DNA from: Chromatiales bacterium
GTDB lineage: Bacteria > Pseudomonadota > Gammaproteobacteria > SZUA-152
Assembly: GCA_026999335.1 (NCBI GenBank)
Contig: JALTPW010000200.1
Span: 1-33,984 of the forward strand
Direction: 5' to 3'
DNA length: 33,984 nucleotides
Under the pieces are notes generated by a model. The model was not told the origin of the DNA, did not search any database, and saw only the letters and a program-made list of their open reading frames with translations. Below are positions 19,265-26,113 of the stretch, one piece after another. Every line of letters starts with the position of its first letter. Position 1 is the first letter of the stretch. A program made the translations under genes and the position numbers.

Positions 19265-21853
19265 TCAGCGGCTGCTGAAGGAGTAGGCCAGCACCGAGGT
19301 CAGCCGGTTGCGGATCGGCGAGGGTACTTTGATCGCGCTATACTCCTCGCCATAGGCCTGCTTCTGCCCTGTCGGCTTGCCTTGGGCATCCACGGCCTCG
19401 AATGGCTGGCCGGTGACGAACGGCTTGGCGATGGTGTAGGTCAACGTGCCGCGCTGCCCGATGATGGCGCGTTCGTCGCCCAGATCGACGCCCGGTGCAT
19501 TCGTTGCGTAGGCGGGGATGCCCTTGATGGCTTCCAAATCCCCCTGGCCGTTGGTGTCCGTGCCATTGCGCTTGCTGTCAGCTTCGAAGTTGTTGGCGTT
19601 GGTGGCCGTGTTGTTGAGGGTGTAACTCATGAGCATGAAATCCGGCACCACGAACCGGTCCTGTGCCATGACGGCCTTGCGGGCGCCGAAAGTGCGCAGC
19701 AGTCCATTGAGGTGCTGTCCGATCTCCGTGGCGCCGTTGTCCAGGTCGAACTTGGCTACGTTTGTGGCGTAGCTGTAGCTGATGTCGTCTGCGCCAGCCG
19801 AATTGGGCGGCGTCACCGGCGAGCCGGTCTCGTCGACGAACTGGACATAGCCCAGGTTGTAGTTGGTGATCCTGTAATAAGTCCCGGCAGGCTGGGTACC
19901 GCTGCCGTCGTACTCCTGGATGGCCGCACCGTTCAGGCGCACCGTGATGGGGTTCTCTACGCTGCCCACATTGTTGCCCTGCAGGTCCTTCTGCTGATGG
20001 GGACGCACGATTGGGAATAGTGCAGTCTTGATGGTGCTGACCGTTGCCCCGTCGAGCTGCGTGTCGAAGGCTTCGTTGCTCACAGCTACGGCCCCGTAGG
20101 CGTCGGCGGCGCGTTGCAGCTCATTGCAGATGCGGCGCACGATCAGCTCGCGCATGATGCGGGCATTGCTCTCCACGTTGCGTGCGTAGGCGTCCCAGTT
20201 GATGGCGCTGGCACGGGAGAAATGCATCACTTCGTTGCTGATCAGGAAGGCCAGCTTCATGGGCAGGATGTAGGCCAGATCCATTTCCTGCCTGATACTG
20301 GCTCGGTGGATGGGCTGCCCCTCGTAGACGATGCCGTCGTTCATGACGGCGCTCATGTCGCGTATCTCGTAGGGGATCTGGGTGGTGGCCGTGGCACCGA
20401 AGTCGGTCAGGGTCTGCACCAAATCCAGCACCCGCAGGTCGGATAGCGCTTCGCGGATCACCGTGCGCTGGAATCCCACCGGCAAGTCGGTGTCGGCAAT
20501 GCCGGTGGTCCCGCCGGCGAGCAGCTTGCGCTCGTGATGGATACGTGCCGCGTTGAGACGGTCGAACTCGCTCAGCACCTGGTCCACGAAGGCGGGCACT
20601 TGCTCCGACAGGCGCAGGCGGCGGTTCGCATACAGGGCGGTTCTGCGCAGGCCTTTCAGGATCTCTTCCTCCAACGCTTTGGCGTCGTTGTTCTCTCCCA
20701 TGGTGATGCGCACGTCGCCCTGGGCGTGCTGGAACCCCATGGCAGCAAGCTGGGCCGAGACGGCCATGTCGTTACCGAGGCTGATCTGGTGTTCTGCCAG
20801 GCGGCGGACTTGGTCCTCTGACATTTCCGGGGTGATGAGCTCGGCGGCCTCACCTAAGCGCTTGCGGGCGTCCTCGGGCAGGTTTTTCAGGCCATCGGCT
20901 TCCTCCAGCAGTTTGTTGAACAGGGTGATATTCCGCTCGCGCTGCTCTTCGAGCTGGCGCCGGGCGGCCTCAGCCTCGCGGGCCTGCTCTTCCATCAGGC
21001 GCTTGACGTCATCCACGGTCAGGCCACCATTGCCGGCGGGCAGGTTCAGGCCGGAGAAGTCCAGCCTGATGACCTGCTCTCCGGCCTGGTTGCCGATGTT
21101 CTCGGCGAGTTGCAGTCCGGCGGCCTCCAGTGCGGTATAGAGCGCCTCGAGGGCCTCCTGGTCGTCGCCGAGCTGCTTGGCGGCTCGCTCGAACTGGCCG
21201 CAGATCTGGTCCACGATGCCGGCGGAGAGCTTCTTTGCCTCCAGCTTGGCGCGCAGTTTCTTGAGGAATTCGTTCATCGTCTCAATCTCCTGTTGGAAGA
21301 GGTAGTGAATCCTGGGGCTGATGAGCGGCGGCGTCTCATCGTCGAAGGACAGCGTGATGGGGTCCAGACGCTTGACCCGTGGGCGGGTCGTCAGCGCAGC
21401 CCCATAGAGCAGGGCACCGTGCTTTTTCCCTGTCTCAGGATCCTCGTAGTCCTCCGTGTAGTCCATGGACAGGTACTTCATGCCGCGTCGTTTCACGGCG
21501 TCCAGTCCATAGTCGGTGAACTCGACCTCGGCCCGAAACTTGTTCCGGTCCACGAACAACCGCCGGATTGTCCCTGCTGACCCTTCAGAAGGGCGGTGTC
21601 CGACATCTAGCATGATCTCCTGGCCATAAACATTGGCCTCGAAGTTCCGGATCATCTGGTTGAACTTCTTGCGGGTCAGCTCGACGCGCCCATAGAACGG
21701 GTCGTTGAATGTGACGACACGGGCCAGCGTGACTGTCGTCGTGCGGTTGTCCTCTCCCAGGCGCCGCGTATCCACGCGGTCGCAGAGAATACGGATGGCG
21801 CCGTCCGGCGCCCCGGCCAGGTCAAGCAGTTTGCGTTTGTGCTGTCTCTTCAT
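19265..21853 (-). CDS. Fused prohead protease - scaffold - major capsid protein
   Basis: One 862-residue frame carries three head functions. Residues 1-180 resemble a Mu gpI-type capsid protease: MLDVGHRPSEGSAGTIRRLF with H86, GMKYLSMDYTEDYED with S129, and GALLYGAALTTRPRV, as in the family's H...S catalytic layout. Residues about 193-400 are a charged coiled coil rich in E, Q and A (scaffold-like). From about 400 onward comes the capsid part (LPVGFQRTVIREALSDLRVL, YEIRDMSAVMNDGIVYEGQP, MRELIVRRICNELQRAADAY). The ATG at 21853 is preferred over the one at 21889, which lies within a terminator stem. An internal ribosome-binding site at codon 193 would give a scaffold-capsid product. Confidence 0.8.
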   Translation of the reverse strand: MKRQHKRKLLDLAGAPDGAIRILCDRVDTRRLGEDNRTTTVTLARVVTFNDPFYGRVELTRKKFNQMIRNFEANVYGQEIMLDVGHRPSEGSAGTIRRLFVDRNKFRAEVEFTDYGLDAVKRRGMKYLSMDYTEDYEDPETGKKHGALLYGAALTTRPRVKRLDPITLSFDDETPPLISPRIHYLFQQEIETMNEFLKKLRAKLEAKKLSAGIVDQICGQFERAAKQLGDDQEALEALYTALEAAGLQLAENIGNQAGEQVIRLDFSGLNLPAGNGGLTVDDVKRLMEEQAREAEAARRQLEEQRERNITLFNKLLEEADGLKNLPEDARKRLGEAAELITPEMSEDQVRRLAEHQISLGNDMAVSAQLAAMGFQHAQGDVRITMGENNDAKALEEEILKGLRRTALYANRRLRLSEQVPAFVDQVLSEFDRLNAARIHHERKLLAGGTTGIADTDLPVGFQRTVIREALSDLRVLDLVQTLTDFGATATTQIPYEIRDMSAVMNDGIVYEGQPIHRASIRQEMDLAYILPMKLAFLISNEVMHFSRASAINWDAYARNVESNARIMRELIVRRICNELQRAADAYGAVAVSNEAFDTQLDGATVSTIKTALFPIVRPHQQKDLQGNNVGSVENPITVRLNGAAIQEYDGSGTQPAGTYYRITNYNLGYVQFVDETGSPVTPPNSAGADDISYSYATNVAKFDLDNGATEIGQHLNGLLRTFGARKAVMAQDRFVVPDFMLMSYTLNNTATNANNFEADSKRNGTDTNGQGDLEAIKGIPAYATNAPGVDLGDERAIIGQRGTLTYTIAKPFVTGQPFEAVDAQGKPTGQKQAYGEEYSAIKVPSPIRNRLTSVLAYSFSSR
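21277..21292 (-). promoter_or_regulatory. Internal ribosome-binding site and start codon in the capsid fusion
   Basis: CAGGAGATTGAGACGATG: a consensus AGGAG lies 9 bases before an in-frame ATG (21277). Translation from here would give a 670-residue scaffold-capsid protein (MNEFLKKLRAKL...) lacking the protease. Confidence 0.55.
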
Positions 21854-21864
21854 CGCTGTCCCAC

Positions 21865-21901
21865 AAAAAAACCGGGAGACCGCATCCACGGTCGTTCCCG
21901 G
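21865..21901 (-). terminator. Intrinsic terminator just upstream of the capsid gene
   Basis: On the minus strand a CCGGGA/TCCCGG stem continues, after a 2-nt bulge, into GACCG/CGGTC around a 6-nt loop and is followed by seven T residues. It ends 12 bases before the preferred capsid ATG. Confidence 0.7.
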
Positions 21902-21931
21902 CTTGTGCTTTACAGCTTGTGCCTTTGTGTC

Positions 21932-21961
21932 CTGATGCCACCGTATCCCGTGGCGTCAGGA
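21932..21961. repeat. Hairpin upstream of the capsid gene
   Basis: An 11-bp inverted repeat with one mismatch (CCTGACGCCAC / GTGGCATCAGG) and an 8-nt loop. It overlaps the end of late-motif copy C and the candidate -10 element TACGGT, and precedes the terminator at 21865-21901. Confidence 0.55.
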
Positions 21962-21983
21962 CAGAGTAAGGGCGCGGACTGTC
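21956..21983 (-). promoter_or_regulatory. Late-gene motif, copy C
   Basis: A 28-bp element of the form GACA-N16-TGTC with core CCGCGCCCT on the minus strand, 21 of 28 positions identical to each of the other two copies. It overlaps the stop of the 113-aa gene and lies upstream of the capsid gene. TACGGT at 21940-21945 could be the -10. Confidence 0.6.
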
Positions 21984-22323
21984 AGCCGCGCACGTGAATG
22001 ACTTTACTCACCGTAATGAGGCGTTGTGCAGGCCCGAAATCCACTTGGAGTTTGGCCCGATACCTTCCACTGTCCGGAATATCACCATCTTGCAACGTGT
22101 ATTCCACGTATTCTCCCGCAGCGAACGTCTTCTGTACCGTTGACCCATCCGGCTGCTGGACATCTGCCTGGATCGTAGAGTTGCCAATGCTGACATCATT
22201 TTGATCCCTGACGAACGAGCTACCATCAGGCCTCGTCACGGACAGTGAGATCGCAGTGGCACCACTCAGGTCATAGCCTGTGTTGATACGTAGGATCTTT
22301 CCATACTCGCCCGCATTGAGCAC
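21982..22323 (-). CDS. Ig-like/BppU-type structural protein, 113 aa
   Basis: A beta-rich 113-residue protein. It starts at GTG 22323 with GGAGG 5 bases upstream. The sequence GATAISLSVTRPDGSSFVRD, then AAGEYVEYTLQDGDIPDSGR and YRAKLQVDFG, resembles the N-terminal domain of phage baseplate upper protein and other Ig-like phage structural proteins that handle ligand or fibre attachment. It closes a three-gene group (246, 111 and 113 aa) lying between two copies of the late motif. Confidence 0.6.
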   Translation of the reverse strand: MLNAGEYGKILRINTGYDLSGATAISLSVTRPDGSSFVRDQNDVSIGNSTIQADVQQPDGSTVQKTFAAGEYVEYTLQDGDIPDSGRYRAKLQVDFGPAQRLITVSKVIHVRG

Positions 22324-22324
22324 C

Positions 22325-22660
22325 TCAGCCTCCGGTCATCTCAGGAGGATATTTCGTCACTCGGCCGACGGTGCCACACTTGGGACATTGTACGAAATGC
22401 TCGTGGCCGTCCGCAGGGACCTCGGCATATAGCGCCGTGAGGTCCTGACCGCAGGGCACGATACGGGTCTCGACCCTGTCAATGACGGGCTCGCCGGCAT
22501 CGCCCATCATAACGGCACCATTCTCGTCCCGGGCATAGATTGTTTCCTCTACCTCGATGCCCCGCTTGGCATGGCCCGCCATGCCGGGCTTGTTGGCCGC
22601 GCGTGCCTCTGCCTCGGTATAGGTGCCAAGTACAGGTCCGACGCATGTGATCGTCGTCAT
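22325..22660 (-). CDS. Hypothetical protein with CxxC motif, 111 aa
   Basis: Unrecognised. The N-terminus is MTTITCVGPVLGTYTEAEAR; the C-terminal part contains HEHFVQCPKCGTVGRVTKYP, one half of a zinc-ribbon-like knuckle. A second CxxC pair is absent, so metal binding would need a partner or dimer. It overlaps the preceding gene by 4 bases and is followed within two bases by the 113-aa gene. Probably a minor structural or decoration-related protein. Confidence 0.6.
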   Translation of the reverse strand: MTTITCVGPVLGTYTEAEARAANKPGMAGHAKRGIEVEETIYARDENGAVMMGDAGEPVIDRVETRIVPCGQDLTALYAEVPADGHEHFVQCPKCGTVGRVTKYPPEMTGG

Positions 22661-23397
22661 ACCGTGTTTCCTGCTAGTTGAGTGGTATAGCTGCTCTTGA
22701 TGGCTGGCGCATCGGCGGCACGACTCATCTCGATCCAGACGCCGATGTTCTCATTAGCTGCCAGACTGCCGCCCGGCACACTCTGCTGTACGGAGTCATC
22801 CACAAACGTGATACCTGCAGGAGCGGTCTTGCGGTTGGTGACACTCACAGTATCTCCCTTTGCCGTGGCCAGGCCGATGCGGATCGAAGCCGAGGGGTCT
22901 GCAGTCAGGGTCACTGTCGCATTAGTGAGGGTCAAGCTGGCATTCTCATTGCGCCAGAACTCTTTTTCATAGCGAGTAGTGGCCGCGGCCTCGCTCGTAG
23001 AATCTATGAACAGGATGGATGCGGCCGTCTTGCCCGCCGGGATGATCACGACGTCATCATTCGGGCTGGTATTGCGTTGGATGGTGACGTTCCCGGCAGG
23101 CGCCGCGGATAGGGTAGCCTTGAGGAACCGCTCGAAGGTGGTGGCAAACGTGACTGGAGTCGTGCCGTTCAACGCTTTGGTTTCGTTGACGATGGCCCCT
23201 GTCGCATCCCGTCCCGTGATGGTCAGGGTCATCGTATCCGCGGCATTGTCGGACACCGCACGCAGTTGATCGTTGGCCGCCAGTTGGGTCACATCGAGAA
23301 CGCACGAGGCATCGATGCCGCCACCACTGGTCGAGACATCGTCCTCTGGTCGACTCAAGGCGCCATATTTCTTGAGTTCGCTGGACAATATGGGCAT
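22657..23397 (-). CDS. Beta-rich structural protein, 246 aa
   Basis: A 246-residue protein, almost entirely predicted beta-strand with Thr/Ala/Asp-rich loops (for example DTMTLTITGRDATGAIVNET, NVTIQRNTSPNDDVVIIPAG and NASLTLTNATVTLTADPSAS). MPILSSELKKYGALSRPEDD at the N-terminus resembles other phage virion proteins of unknown role. GAGGG precedes the start. It heads its own group 74 bases downstream of a candidate -10 belonging to motif copy A. A decoration or baseplate function is plausible. Confidence 0.6.
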   Translation of the reverse strand: MPILSSELKKYGALSRPEDDVSTSGGGIDASCVLDVTQLAANDQLRAVSDNAADTMTLTITGRDATGAIVNETKALNGTTPVTFATTFERFLKATLSAAPAGNVTIQRNTSPNDDVVIIPAGKTAASILFIDSTSEAAATTRYEKEFWRNENASLTLTNATVTLTADPSASIRIGLATAKGDTVSVTNRKTAPAGITFVDDSVQQSVPGGSLAANENIGVWIEMSRAADAPAIKSSYTTQLAGNTV

Positions 23398-23470
23398 GTC
23401 ATGTCCCTCAAAAAGATCAGGGCGCCTGCATTATGACAACGACGGTCCGCCACAGATCAGGTTGTTCGCC

Positions 23471-23513
23471 ATCCTATGGCCACAGTCAAGACATGACAAG
23501 GGCGCGGTTTGTC
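23471..23513 (-). promoter_or_regulatory. Late-gene motif, copy A, with candidate -10
   Basis: The 28-bp element (23486-23513), GACA-N16-TGTC with core CCGCGCCCTT, overlaps the stop codon of the 622-aa frame. TAGGAT (23471-23476) nine bases beyond it could be a -10. The rest of 23398-23485 is non-coding leader of the 246-aa gene. Confidence 0.6.
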
Positions 23514-25375
23514 TAATGAAGATTTATATCCCTACGCAGCATCGCTTCGATCTCCTGGCTGGCGGACAGCAGCAGTTCGATATCATGATACGTAGCTGCC
23601 ACGATCACTCCGTCTGACTCGAACGGCACAGCAGCAGAGCCAGCTAACATTGACAGCGCCTCAATGGCGCTGATCCCGGAGCGCCCCATATGACGCAACG
23701 CATCGATAGGTGATCTCGATAGCCGATCGACCATAGCCTGCGACGCAATCCCTGTGCGTGACGATCGCCGTGCTGACTGAAGTGCCTCGATTGCTACTGC
23801 CACAGCAGTCGATACTGGTGTGGTAGCGATGCCGCGCACCTCGTAGCTGGTGCTCAATGCCCCAACGACACGAGCAACGGTCTCATAGGCTGCAATGGAT
23901 GCCTTGTTCGCACGAGTCAACGTCTCGATCTCTGAAGGCTTCGCCTGCAATAGCCGCATCGAGACTTCCATGCTGGATGACGTCGATACCAGCACAGGAC
24001 CAGTCGACTCCCAGCGTATGCTACCAGTCGCACCGATTTCAGCCAAGGCGCAGTACCATGACGATGCAGTAGCATCGATCATGGCTATTGACTCCATTCC
24101 ACATAAATGGGCAGAGAGAAGTGCTCTAGCGCACTCGAAACGTGAGATAGCTGCTGTTTTGATACCTTGTTGAGTTTCTACAGATGACGTGCGAGATGCA
24201 GATACTGTGTTACCTGCAGTCGGAGCAGCCCCAATAGCCAAGTACCCAAAGGTGCGGATGCTCGCTGAGACGGTATCCCAGTTTAGTGAAATAGTATCTG
24301 CTGCGAACCCAGTTATAGTTGCTCCGGTAATGACCCCATTAGAATAATCCTGGAAAGAAATAGATCTTGTGCCATCTCTCCATGATCTATCTGGATAGTT
24401 GTCTTGCTGCGACACGCTACCAACTGCAAAATTGGACGTAGCATCTGAGACGCCATAGAATTCACGATTAGGCTTTCCGTAATTACCGCTTACATTGTCG
24501 CGACCGTCGCCGGTGGTCAACACTGCGCTCGTAGTGAAACCGATGCCAGTGATGGAGTCGGCGCCAGCAGCAGTCGCAGTGTCCTTGGTACCAACCTTGC
24601 ACTGAGGACCTTTAATAGCGATGAAGCAGTGAGCTGCCTGTGTTGTACCACCTACTGTCTTGGTCAGATCAAATCCTGTTGACGTAAAGGCCGCGGTGAC
24701 TTCGTACAGAGTAGAAGTTACCGTGCCAGTAGTCCCTTCAGTTGGCATAGCATTGATTGCGCCCAACTTCCAACCACCACGATCTGCACTACCATCTGAC
24801 CGCTCTGAATGTCCCTCTGAATACTGTGTGGTACCGTCATAGAATCCGATAGAAATCGGCGGCTTGGACCGATCAGTACCAACCGGAGTTCCCACAATCC
24901 CAAACAGAATTAGGGCATCTGGTCGATAGCCCAAGTTCTGGGAATAAGTGCTTCCAGTAGGGAAATCAAATGACCCCACAGATGAGTTCGTTATGTCTGA
25001 CCCTCCGAGTGCGAGATAGTAAATCGTCTCTGATTTAGCGTGCGTCGTGAAATTTATATCAAACCCAGTATCCGTTAACTGATAGATCTGAGCAGCGAGC
25101 TCCACTCCAGTTACCATGTTGGCAAGATATATCGAGTAACCGGATATTACACCTCCAATTTTTCCCCAAATGTCCTCCCGGTTATCTTGGTGCACGACGC
25201 AGTCAGTCCCTGGACCAGTGCTTGCTCCATAGCAATAGCTCTCCTTTGTGTTGGCTGGATAATCCGAGTTCGCGTATTTACCCAACAGAATGACTAGCTT
25301 GGGTTTAAATCCGACGTTTATGCTATTGACGCCGGACGCGGAGGTGAAAGACCCTACTTTTACGTCGAGAGCCAT
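23513..25375 (-). CDS. Repeat-rich virion/fibre-like protein, 620 aa
   Basis: A TTG two codons upstream also opens the frame; the ATG at 25375 is preferred. The N-terminal 390 residues hold three diverged copies of a domain of roughly 120 residues, each starting with a VGS/VGT-type strand and containing GFKPKLVILLG, GYRPDALILFG or GFTTSAVLTTG, followed by an S/T-G-F-D strand. The C-terminal 220 residues are about fifteen short repeats with a hydrophobic-Glu pair (MESIA, WESTG, MEVSM, IETLT, YETVA, YEVRG, IEALQ, FESDG, IELLL). GC content is below the neighbours (43-48% in sampled lines). It may be a host-binding or capsid decoration protein; no enzyme motif is visible. Confidence 0.6.
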   Translation of the reverse strand: MALDVKVGSFTSASGVNSINVGFKPKLVILLGKYANSDYPANTKESYCYGASTGPGTDCVVHQDNREDIWGKIGGVISGYSIYLANMVTGVELAAQIYQLTDTGFDINFTTHAKSETIYYLALGGSDITNSSVGSFDFPTGSTYSQNLGYRPDALILFGIVGTPVGTDRSKPPISIGFYDGTTQYSEGHSERSDGSADRGGWKLGAINAMPTEGTTGTVTSTLYEVTAAFTSTGFDLTKTVGGTTQAAHCFIAIKGPQCKVGTKDTATAAGADSITGIGFTTSAVLTTGDGRDNVSGNYGKPNREFYGVSDATSNFAVGSVSQQDNYPDRSWRDGTRSISFQDYSNGVITGATITGFAADTISLNWDTVSASIRTFGYLAIGAAPTAGNTVSASRTSSVETQQGIKTAAISRFECARALLSAHLCGMESIAMIDATASSWYCALAEIGATGSIRWESTGPVLVSTSSSMEVSMRLLQAKPSEIETLTRANKASIAAYETVARVVGALSTSYEVRGIATTPVSTAVAVAIEALQSARRSSRTGIASQAMVDRLSRSPIDALRHMGRSGISAIEALSMLAGSAAVPFESDGVIVAATYHDIELLLSASQEIEAMLRRDINLH

Positions 25376-25377
25376 AC

Positions 25378-25797
25378 TCAATCGACGGCGCCGGCATCGA
25401 GGTAAGCGCGGGCTTTTGTACGGATGTCATCGACAGTCAGCAGTGGCAATCCGACTTGCTGGCGGAGGGTATTGACCTCATCCAAAGTAACAAGAGTAAT
25501 GACCCTAAGCATCTTTCCCCATGTGCTGCGGTCGGTGTTGAACAGATCTGCGACCTGTTCACGCTGTAACAAGTTGTCATCATCCTGTGCGGCTGTCTGA
25601 AATGTAGAGATCTCCGACTGTGTGGCTTTTCTGACCTGTGTCCCATCCCAGATCAGCGGTTGTGAGAGGTCAGCTCCAGGTTCGATGGCAGGATTGTCCA
25701 ATACCGAGAAAAATCGTGTATCAATATCTGGCCATGGGTCTGTATCGATGCTCTGGGAGACGATTTCACCGCTACTCAATCTGTACAAGAATTTCAT
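25378..25797 (-). CDS. Hypothetical virion-associated protein, 139 aa
   Basis: The first 55 residues form a small beta domain (MKFLYRLSSGEIVSQSIDTD ... QPLIWDGTQVRKAT). The rest is helical, ending VTLDEVNTLRQQVGLPLLTV, DDIRTKARAYLDAGAVD. This two-part layout with a C-terminal LDE-N-LR-x-x-x-GLP motif recurs beside phage fibre-like genes, where it may help assembly, but no function is demonstrated. GAGG precedes the start; the stop nearly touches the next gene. Confidence 0.6.
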   Translation of the reverse strand: MKFLYRLSSGEIVSQSIDTDPWPDIDTRFFSVLDNPAIEPGADLSQPLIWDGTQVRKATQSEISTFQTAAQDDDNLLQREQVADLFNTDRSTWGKMLRVITLVTLDEVNTLRQQVGLPLLTVDDIRTKARAYLDAGAVD

Positions 25798-25806
25798 TGG
25801 AGTGCC

Positions 25807-25971
25807 TCATAACATTGTCAGTCCAGGAATCGTGACCCACCGTTTACAACGTGTGCATTTTACCTCTGCTGATGTACCAGATAGGCGTAACACTCTGCAT
25901 CTGACTACGGACCCGTCAAATATGCGAAATCCGCATCGACATACGACTCTTTTGCTATTTCTCTCTGGCAT
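25807..25971 (-). CDS. Com-like zinc-ribbon protein, 54 aa
   Basis: A 54-residue basic protein with five cysteines (C11, C13, C25, C39 and C42). C39-TRC-K and the preceding CRCGFRIF resemble Mu Com, the small zinc protein that controls translation of the mom DNA-modification gene. The frame is open to 26016, but the ATG at 25971 with GGTGAAG upstream fits the Com size better. It overlaps the 52-aa gene. No mom-like gene is visible in the window. Com-like proteins are also common near Mu-type head genes, which fits its place after the MuF gene. Confidence 0.55.
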   Translation of the reverse strand: MPERNSKRVVCRCGFRIFDGSVVRCRVLRLSGTSAEVKCTRCKRWVTIPGLTML

Positions 25972-26113
25972 TGTCTTCACCATCTTCAATCTCGATGATG
26001 TCCCCGGTGGTTTCACCTGCCTCGATCGCGACCGCGAACTCCGCTTGCTGCCGTGACATATTGGCCACGCGCATAAGCTCTTTGATACGTTGCTCTTTCT
26101 CTTCGTCGCTCAT
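25955..26113 (-). CDS. Small acidic protein coupled to the MuF-peptidase gene, 52 aa
   Basis: The ATG at 26113 overlaps the MuF stop (ATGA). The product, MSDEEKEQRIKELMRVANMS and onward, has a helical N-terminus and a strongly acidic C-terminus (DIIEIEDGEDNAREK). No family is recognised. Coupling to a protein with a possible toxin domain raises the idea of a small inhibitor or immunity protein, but it could equally be a head-assembly factor. Confidence 0.55.
   Translation of the reverse strand: MSDEEKEQRIKELMRVANMSRQQAEFAVAIEAGETTGDIIEIEDGEDNAREK

Noticed and set aside
19163-20020. 285-codon open frame on the plus strand
   Set aside because: Antisense to the capsid gene, rich in H, V, G and R without domain structure; a shadow frame.
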